DNA of 10,150 nt from DATLYB01 sp964502525 (GTDB lineage: Bacteria; Bacteroidota; Bacteroidia; Chitinophagales; CAIOSU01), in the NCBI GenBank assembly GCA_964502525.1, contig CAZCXH010000180.1, positions 1 through 10,150 on the forward strand. Direction: 5' to 3'. Shown here in pieces: positions 5,584-10,150 of the stretch. A program made the translations under genes and the position numbers. The notes under the pieces are model-generated. The model was not told the DNA's origin and ran no database searches. It was given only the letters and a program-made list of their open reading frames with translations. The first letter of the stretch is position 1, and every line of letters begins with the position of its first letter.

Positions 5584-8500
5584 ATGAAGACTCTTTTTTT
5601 CAAAGCGTCACTGAACACGGCAAAGTTTTGCCTGCTTCTCGCATGTTTCCTTTTCGCAGCAAGATTTGAAGGCAACGCGCAATCTTATCCATCATCCTGC
5701 GGGTTAGGAGTATCCATTCCAAATAATTCCTGCGCGGTCGCACCGCTCATTTATCAAATTCCTGTTGGCGGTGCTGCGGGTTCGCAGATGGGCGTGGATA
5801 TTGCGCTCGCACGGGTGGATATTGTCATCAGCCACACTTTTGATGCCGACCTTGAAATCTATCTCCAGTCGCCATTTGGTTCTGCCGTTGAGCTTTCTGT
5901 CGGCAACGGGTTTGGAGGTAACAATTTTGGCGACCCGCTTGACAGTTTCTGCGCGTCAGTCACCAGTTTCACAAGGTCTGCAATGCTTTCCATCACTACC
6001 GGCAGCGCTCCTTTTATCGGCTCGTTCCGTCCGCAGGGCGACTTCAGCAATTTTGACGATGGAACCGACCCCAACGGAAACTGGAGCCTCATCATTTGCG
6101 ATGGATTTCCCGCAGATTCAGGCACGCTTGAGTTCGTGAGCCTGCATTTCGCCCTTCCCTGCGGGCAGCCTTCTTTCACAGGGTTGCAAGCCCAACATTG
6201 CCCGAATGACAACCCTGACACATTGCTCGGAACTCCGGCAGGAGGCGTTTTCTCCGGTATCGGTGTGAATACGTTTGGCGAAACGCGGGACACTTTTAAC
6301 TATACAGGCAGCCCAGTTGCAATAATGGATACGGCAACAGTTGAAGCTTCACAAACGGTGACCGGGATATCGGGTGTTTTAGGAGAAGATGCGCTACTCG
6401 AAAGCGTTTGTTTTAAAATACAACATTCCTATGTGGAAGACCTCCTTGTCTCTTTGATTTCACCCGATAATGATTCAATCGTACTGACGTCAGAACCGTG
6501 CGGAAATTTCAGCGACCTCGATGTTTGCATTGTTCCGGGAGCCGGCAACAGCATGGATAACGCGGTCTGCAGCAATTCATCACCGGCACTTTCCGGTTCG
6601 TTCACGGCTTCATCGGATAATGGACACGATCTTGGTTTCTTTAACACCACATCAGCCAGCCCGAATGGAGTTTGGAAATTAAAAGTTCAGGATGCGGTTT
6701 TTGGCGTCACCGGACAGATTGAAGAATTCTCGCTCAATTTCCGTTCGCTGGGAACCACCACTTTTCATCCAGGCGTTGCGGGAACAGGCGCTCACAATAT
6801 AACTTACACGTTTATCGGCCCTAACGGATGCACCGATTCTTCAACTATTTCAACATCTGTCGTTAATGCTCCGGTAATGACAATTACTCCCGACACAAGT
6901 GTTTGCCGGGGTGGAAACCTTTTGCTTGCGGCTTCTGGCGGAGTGTCGTACAATTGGAACAATGGCGCAACAACGGATGCAATTACCGTAAATCCTCCGG
7001 TCAATACTGATTATTCCGTTACCATTACTGACGGGAATGGTTGTTCCGCTGATGATACGGTAACGGTGACGGTCTTTCCACCCGTAACGATTGATGCCGG
7101 GTTGAATCACGCCATTTGCTCAGGACAGGCTGACACGCTAACAGCTACCGGAGGGGTCAATTATTCATGGAGCACGGGAGATGTGGTGCAGTCAATAGTT
7201 GTCACACCGGTTGTATTAACCACATATCGTGTAACCGCAACTGACGCCAACGGCTGCATGGCAAATGATTCGGTTGTGGTGGATGTGCATCAAAATCCGA
7301 CAGCGATACAGGGGCCGGATGAAGAAATCTGCGTGCATGACACGGCAATCATCGCGGCATCGGGGGGAACTGCTTATACATGGAGCGATGGCGTTATTAC
7401 AATGGTTGGCGCGCGTCCGGTGAATCCGCTTGTCACCACCATTTATCATGTAACGGTGACGGATGGAAACGGATGTTCCGATACCACCTCCGTGACAGTG
7501 AGCGTTCATCCGCTTCCAGTTGTAACGATGGCGGGGTTGGATGCCGCCTATTGCAACAACGCTCAGCCCGACACACTTTCCGGAACACCTGCTGATGGAT
7601 TTTTTGCCGGAGCCGCAATGACCGGCAACGTATTTTCACCTCCTCTGCTGTCTCCGGGCACACACACAATCACATACACTTTTATTGATTCATTTGGCTG
7701 TCAGGCAAGTGACGACCGCCACGTTTTAATACATCAGGCGCCTCTCAACACCTTCATAATCGGACTGAGTCCCGACTATTGCGTTGACACCATTGCCATA
7801 CCGTTGTCAGGCTCCCCCGCTAATGGCGCGTTCAGCGGTCCCGGCATCAGCGGGAACACATTCATACCGTATTACGCGGGACCGGGAACACATGACATTA
7901 TTTACACCTATAATTCAGGCGGGATTTGCGCAGGCCGCGACACTCAAACCGTATTGGTCCGGGCGGTGCCTGCCGTCAGCATAGCGGGGCTGGATGAAGC
8001 CTATTGCAGGGATGGCTCGCCCGATTCGATAATTGGCGTTCCTCCAGGAGGAACTATTACCGGCAGGGGAATATTCGGAGATGTATTTTATCCGGACCTG
8101 GCGGAGGTTGGCGCGCCCTCTATCATTCGCTATGAATATTTCGATTCGTTTGGCTGCCGCGGGGAAGCCGAAAGCATTACAACAGTTTACAATAACCCCG
8201 AACCGGTCATCATCAACCCCGGACTGCTTTGTGTTAATGGAGGCATGGCGCCCCTTGCAGGTTCTCCGCCCGGAGGCACGTTCAGCGGTGTTGGAATCAG
8301 CAACAATATGATGGTAACCGCCCTTGCGGGAGTTGGCGTTCACAAGGTGGACTATGTTTATGTTGACCCAAGAGGGTGCACAGGCGACACAACCCTGTCA
8401 ATTACAATCAAAGATGTTCCTGAAGTTACGTTGTCGGGGCTTGACTCTGAGTATTGCTTCGACCACGCTGCCGTAACGATGAGCGGCTTGCCAGAAGGCG

Positions 8501-9144
8501 GTTACTTTTCGGGAGAGGGCGTAGTTGGCTTCAGCTTTAATCCATCACAGGCTCAAACAGGCGGTCCCTATCATATCACCTATACCTACACCGATCAGGA
8601 TGGATGTATTGCAACCGACACCCAATCCGTTACGGTTAACAACTCTCCTTTCCTTGTGCTTTCAGGATTGGAAGAACTTTATTGCATCCATGACGCGCCT
8701 GTTGCCATACATGTGCTTCCCGCAGGCGGCACACTGCTTGGCGCGGGCGTTTCGAATGAGATGTTTGATCCTCAATCGGCAGGAATAGGCGCCCATGTGA
8801 TTACATACACCTATGCCAATTCAGCAGGATGCGCTGCGCTTGATAGGGCCTCTGTTACGGTGGAGGCTTGCGTTGGATTGAATGACCCGGATTTGGAAAA
8901 CAAAGTGGAAGTTTATCCTAACCCAACGGAAGGAAAATTCACCATTGAAGCAACCGGGCTTGATAATGAACATGCCGTTGCCAGAATCTATAATATGACA
9001 GGCAAGCTTATGATTGAGGAAGATTTTTCAAGTGAAAAGAACTACGCCAGGGAATTTGATCTCTCGCTTTTCCCAAAAGGCGTTTACTATCTGAGAATCA
9101 ATTTCAGCAGCGGAATGGTGGTGAAGAAAGTCGTAGTGCAATAA
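5584..9144 (+). CDS. Secreted multidomain protein: two P/Homo-B domains, Ig-like repeats, type A T9SS sorting domain
   Basis: A complete 1186-residue exported protein. Residues 1-32 are a Sec signal peptide (MKTLFFKAS, then hydrophobic CLLLACFLFAA, cleavage probably after GNA before Q33). A first P/Homo-B domain spans about 53-191 (DADLEIYLQSPFG, DPNGNWSLIICDG). The front half of an Ig-like repeat (198-228) follows, then a second P domain (about 262-388; VEDLLVSLISP, PNGVWKLKVQDA) inside it, and the repeat's back half (392-428). Next come three Ig-like repeats of one kind (430-644), six of another (645-1096), and a C-terminal domain (about 1108-1186; VEVYPNPTEGKF, KGVYYLRI, VVKKVVVQ) typical of type A T9SS cargo. 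P domains usually follow subtilisin- or other protease domains, but no catalytic domain is present, so adhesion or matrix binding is more likely than proteolysis. Start: the ATG at 5584 precedes a well-formed signal peptide. The next gene is convergent, 21 bp away. Confidence 0.93.
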   Translation: MKTLFFKASLNTAKFCLLLACFLFAARFEGNAQSYPSSCGLGVSIPNNSCAVAPLIYQIPVGGAAGSQMGVDIALARVDIVISHTFDADLEIYLQSPFGSAVELSVGNGFGGNNFGDPLDSFCASVTSFTRSAMLSITTGSAPFIGSFRPQGDFSNFDDGTDPNGNWSLIICDGFPADSGTLEFVSLHFALPCGQPSFTGLQAQHCPNDNPDTLLGTPAGGVFSGIGVNTFGETRDTFNYTGSPVAIMDTATVEASQTVTGISGVLGEDALLESVCFKIQHSYVEDLLVSLISPDNDSIVLTSEPCGNFSDLDVCIVPGAGNSMDNAVCSNSSPALSGSFTASSDNGHDLGFFNTTSASPNGVWKLKVQDAVFGVTGQIEEFSLNFRSLGTTTFHPGVAGTGAHNITYTFIGPNGCTDSSTISTSVVNAPVMTITPDTSVCRGGNLLLAASGGVSYNWNNGATTDAITVNPPVNTDYSVTITDGNGCSADDTVTVTVFPPVTIDAGLNHAICSGQADTLTATGGVNYSWSTGDVVQSIVVTPVVLTTYRVTATDANGCMANDSVVVDVHQNPTAIQGPDEEICVHDTAIIAASGGTAYTWSDGVITMVGARPVNPLVTTIYHVTVTDGNGCSDTTSVTVSVHPLPVVTMAGLDAAYCNNAQPDTLSGTPADGFFAGAAMTGNVFSPPLLSPGTHTITYTFIDSFGCQASDDRHVLIHQAPLNTFIIGLSPDYCVDTIAIPLSGSPANGAFSGPGISGNTFIPYYAGPGTHDIIYTYNSGGICAGRDTQTVLVRAVPAVSIAGLDEAYCRDGSPDSIIGVPPGGTITGRGIFGDVFYPDLAEVGAPSIIRYEYFDSFGCRGEAESITTVYNNPEPVIINPGLLCVNGGMAPLAGSPPGGTFSGVGISNNMMVTALAGVGVHKVDYVYVDPRGCTGDTTLSITIKDVPEVTLSGLDSEYCFDHAAVTMSGLPEGGYFSGEGVVGFSFNPSQAQTGGPYHITYTYTDQDGCIATDTQSVTVNNSPFLVLSGLEELYCIHDAPVAIHVLPAGGTLLGAGVSNEMFDPQSAGIGAHVITYTYANSAGCAALDRASVTVEACVGLNDPDLENKVEVYPNPTEGKFTIEATGLDNEHAVARIYNMTGKLMIEEDFSSEKNYAREFDLSLFPKGVYYLRINFSSGMVVKKVVVQ
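5740..6156 (+). other. First P/Homo-B (proprotein convertase P) domain
   Basis: Residues about 53-191 of the large protein. The jelly-roll signatures are HTFDADLEIYLQSPFG (an H-T/S-x-x-x-D-L-x-I-x-L-x-S-P pattern), a disordered Gly/Asn stretch (GNGFGGNNFGDP), SFRPQGDFSNFDDGTDPNGNWSLIICDG and GTLEFVSLHF. It lies directly after the signal peptide, where a protease domain would be expected in canonical architectures. Confidence 0.82.
6175..6267 (+). other. Front half of a split Ig-like repeat
   Basis: Residues 198-228 (GLQAQHCPNDNPDTLLGTPA then GGVFSGIGV) match the first part of the downstream repeats, for instance GLDAAYCNNAQPDTLSGTPA at 651-670. The match stops just where the other repeats continue with F-x-P and the AG-x-G-x-H strand. 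The continuation is found at 6757-6867. Confidence 0.75.
6268..6756 (+). other. Second P/Homo-B domain, inserted in an Ig-like repeat
   Basis: Residues 229-391 comprise a linker (NTFGETRDTFNYTGSPVAIM) and a P domain from about 262: HSYVEDLLVSLISPDND, a Cys-containing loop region, GHDLGFFNTTSASPNGVWKL and GQIEEFSLNF. The domain is bracketed by the two halves of one Ig-like repeat, so it seems to be a nested insertion and not a tandem domain. Confidence 0.78.
6757..6867 (+). other. Back half of the split Ig-like repeat
   Basis: Residues 392-428 (TTFHPGVAGTGAHNITYTF then IGPNGCTDSS) match the second half of the downstream repeats, for instance FDPQSAGIGAHVITYTY followed by ANSAGC near 1065-1083. 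The closing Cys would pair with the Cys of the front half, on the other side of the inserted P domain. Confidence 0.75.
6871..7515 (+). repeat. Three Ig-like repeats, first kind
   Basis: Residues about 430-499, 500-571 and 572-644. Each has a Cys near the start (DTSVCRGG, NHAICSGQ, DEEICVHD), then ASGG or ATGG, Y-x-W-x-x-G, a strand ending TDYSV, TTYRV or TIYHV, and a closing NGC. They resemble the repeats of the first protein in the window more than the second repeat kind of this protein. DNA identity between copies is low. Confidence 0.8.
7516..8871 (+). repeat. Six Ig-like repeats, second kind (GLDxxYC...GGxFSGxG)
   Basis: Residues about 645-720, 721-796, 797-872, 873-946, 947-1022 and 1023-1096, each about 75 residues. 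The shared pattern is GLD-x-x-YC, P-x-x-LSG-x-P-x-GG-x-FSG-x-G, F-x-P, AG-x-G-x-H-x-ITYTY, then GC. Each copy has one early and one late Cys, probably a disulfide. The fourth is the most diverged at its start (NPGLLC). Counting the split copy at 6175-6867, the protein has seven of this kind. Confidence 0.83.
8905..9141 (+). other. T9SS type A C-terminal sorting domain
   Basis: Residues about 1108-1186. The signature VEVYPNPTEGKFTIE opens the domain, ARIYNMTGKLMIEEDF forms its middle, and LFPKGVYYLRI then VVKKVVVQ closes it at the very C-terminus. In cargo of this type the domain directs outer-membrane passage through the type IX system and is normally removed on attachment to the cell surface. 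Confidence 0.9.
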
Positions 9145-9146
9145 TA

Positions 9147-9161
9147 GCTGCATCATGCGGC
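9147..9161 (+). terminator. Weak hairpin in the convergent gap
   Basis: GCTGCA-TCA-TGCGGC forms a six-base-pair stem (one G-U) with a three-base loop on the plus-strand RNA, directly after the stop codon at 9142-9144. It is followed by TTGCTTAG and not by a U-run, so it is a poor intrinsic terminator, but it is the only candidate between the two convergent genes. The minus-strand RNA would have one C-A mismatch. Confidence 0.35.
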
Positions 9162-9165
9162 TTGC

Positions 9166-9588
9166 TTAGCCGTTCTGGCCGCTTTCTAACTTCACCACGA
9201 CATTATCGCCTTCTACGGAAGCCGGAAATGTGTCGAGATCGCTGATTGCAGGGCCATCAGTAACATGTCCATCCATATCGAATTTGGAGCCATGCCGGGT
9301 GCATTTCAGCGCGCCATTTTTCTCCACAACCTTCCCGCCACGATGGGTGCATTTCAATGAGAAAGCGCGGAAGGCGCTGCCTTCCTTTTTCGTGACCATG
9401 ACATTTCCCCTTTTACCGGAAAATATTAAAAACTTTTTATCATTAAAGGAAGCAAGCGGAATTGTGATTTTATCGCCTTCGTATGCGGGCAAGCCGGCAG
9501 TGGCGGAGCACCTGAAAAACAAGCTCCCTCCCGCCAGCACCAAACAGGTTTTGCCGGCTTCATTGAGAAATTGTCTGCGTGTTTTCAT
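9166..9588 (-). CDS. Exported Rieske [2Fe-2S] protein
   Basis: A 140-residue protein with a Rieske cluster-binding motif: C80-T-H82 and C96-T-R-H99, 13 residues between H82 and C96, followed by GSKFD. Such domains carry out one-electron transfer. The N-terminus has a twin-arginine-like motif TRRQFL (3-8) and a hydrophobic stretch LVLAGGSLFF, so folded export by Tat with the cluster already in place is plausible. SATA before G32 could be a signal peptidase site, and C27 (FFRC) a poor lipobox. The disulfide Cys pair of bc1/b6f Rieske proteins is missing: G follows THRG and R stands in the second loop. The redox potential should therefore resemble ferredoxin-like Rieske proteins more than bc1 ones; this is inferred. 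No cytochrome, oxidase or oxygenase gene is next to it, so the partner is unknown. It converges with the large secreted protein gene. Confidence 0.88.
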   Translation of the reverse strand: MKTRRQFLNEAGKTCLVLAGGSLFFRCSATAGLPAYEGDKITIPLASFNDKKFLIFSGKRGNVMVTKKEGSAFRAFSLKCTHRGGKVVEKNGALKCTRHGSKFDMDGHVTDGPAISDLDTFPASVEGDNVVVKLESGQNG

Positions 9589-9617
9589 GCTTCATGGTTT
9601 TAGTTCAACTTATAAAC

Positions 9618-9636
9618 CCACTGCCTTTAGCGGTGG
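9618..9636 (+). repeat. REP-like short hairpin
   Basis: CCACTGC (9618-9624) pairs with GCGGTGG (9630-9636) around the loop CTTTA, a seven-base-pair stem with one G-U. It lies in the presumed leader region of the Rieske gene, about 30-48 bp before its ATG. The compact GC-rich stem in A/T-rich surroundings is the form of REP elements tied to IS200-like transposases, but only one copy is visible here. Confidence 0.4.
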
Positions 9637-9836
9637 TTATGTTCTTTTGGCTTTGCCTTCACGCTTTGCTTCGCTCTGGTCTCACATAATCCGTAGAGAA
9701 GGTTACGCTTGTATGTTTATTAAATCGGTAGCAATCTAAGAAAGTATCTATGAATTCTCCAAACAGAAATTTTTTTCACACTTGTTTTGGGATAAAACCT
9801 GATTTAGTTTGGTATTTAGAGACTGCTTAAAATCAG

Positions 9837-10094
9837 GAATAGAACGCAGATGACGCTGATAAATATGATTTACCCGGACGAACATCTGTGATTATCAACT
9901 GAGTTCGGAATAAGCAAATTGACAAAAAAGGTCGCCCTTGCAGGGCTTTCAGAGTTCCGTCAGGAACGATCTTTTGGTAGAAAATTAACTTCGGACATTG
10001 TGCAAAGCCCCAGCGGGGCGACCTTTTAAGAAGAAAGTAAATCCTTATCCCGAACTCGCGTTATCAGCCAATCTGCGCTATCAGCATTCTATTT
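9837..10094. repeat. Composite nested inverted-repeat unit (MITE- or REP-cluster-like)
   Basis: Three concentric pairs of arms are visible. The outer pair is 9837-9862 with 10061-10094, diverged and with an indel, sharing AATAGAA, GCAGAT and GCTGATAA. The middle pair is GAGTTCGGAATAAG (9901-9914) with its near-complement at 10044-10057, 13 of 14 matching. The inner pair is 9926-9950 with 10003-10027, its first 12 bases perfect. Inside are three small stem-loops: 9934-9946 (GCCCT-TGC-AGGGC), 9954-9967 (GTTCC-GTCA-GGAAC) and 10007-10019 (GCCCC-AGC-GGGGC). No coding region is inside. From memory, similar GTTCC-GGAAC plus GGGCGACC intergenic units are common in Bacteroidota genomes; I cannot verify that here. 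Confidence 0.65.
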
Positions 10095-10150
10095 CGGTTC
10101 ATCGCAAAAATGCGTACCTATACATTAAATGATGCGCTATTCAATGACAC

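Larger units (their letters stand above)
9589..10150. other. Gene-free stretch with repeat elements
   Basis: No supportable coding region in 562 bp. It holds a REP-like hairpin (9618-9636), an 8-bp inverted repeat CCTGATTT/AAATCAGG (9798-9805, 9830-9837), and a composite inverted-repeat unit (9837-10094). The 5' leader of the Rieske gene must lie in its first part, but no clear TAnnTTTG promoter on the minus strand was found. The last 50 bp show nothing recognisable. Confidence 0.7.

Noticed and set aside
5584..9144. Frameshift or gene fusion as the cause of the split Ig-like repeat
   Set aside because: The frame is continuous with a signal peptide at one end and a sorting domain at the other, and both repeat halves and the inserted domain are in the same frame.
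9230..9739. A 169-codon open frame on the plus strand across the Rieske gene and its leader
   Set aside because: It is antisense to the intact Rieske gene for most of its length, its translation has no recognisable domain, and its 3' part runs through the hairpin-bearing non-coding region.
9750..9830. A 26-codon open frame starting MNSPNRNFF
   Set aside because: It is too short to judge, has no ribosome-binding or promoter signal, and ends within an inverted repeat; chance is the simplest explanation.
9837..10094. Possible CRISPR array or tRNA in the repeat-rich 3' region
   Set aside because: The repeats are inverted and nested, not regularly spaced direct repeats, and no cloverleaf or CCA-type tRNA form can be drawn from the stems.

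Overview
The window looks like chromosome from a member of the Bacteroidota, probably a Chitinophagales or Sphingobacteriales-type lineage. Three things point there. Two large secreted proteins carry the two known C-terminal signals of the type IX secretion system (T9SS). Several start regions have the Bacteroidota -7 promoter word TAnnTTTG and no Shine-Dalgarno sequence. The aspartate kinase and the repeat-rich extracellular proteins are of the kind seen in that phylum. The lineage is inferred from sequence style, not from a marker gene.

Layout. (1) 2-1867 (+): the 3' part of a large secreted protein with one PKD domain, six Ig-like repeats and a type B T9SS sorting domain (CHU_C). Its 5' end lies outside the window. 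(2) 1886-2428 (+): a Uma2-family (PD-(D/E)XK-fold) protein whose -7 element sits almost on its start codon. (3) 2445-4220 (-): a probable two-gene operon, an SSAT-like GNAT acetyltransferase followed 12 bp later by a monofunctional aspartate kinase. (4) 4221-4312: a short divergent promoter region. (5) 4313-5329 (+): class 1 fructose-1,6-bisphosphatase. (6) 5330-5583: a non-coding gap with a 9-bp tandem duplication, a 15-bp palindrome and a T-tract. (7) 5584-9144 (+): a complete 1186-residue secreted protein with a signal peptide, two P/Homo-B domains, about ten Ig-like repeats and a type A T9SS sorting domain. (8) 9166-9588 (-): a small exported Rieske [2Fe-2S] protein, convergent with the previous gene. 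(9) 9589-10150: no gene, but a REP-like hairpin and a composite inverted-repeat unit that looks like a dispersed non-coding element.

The genes do not form one pathway. Housekeeping metabolism (aspartate-family amino-acid entry, gluconeogenesis) sits between two cell-surface or secreted proteins. I see no CRISPR array, tRNA, rRNA, transposase or defence cassette. The two least ordinary structures are the second P domain, which is inserted inside an Ig-like repeat and splits it into two halves, and the nested inverted-repeat unit at 9837-10094.
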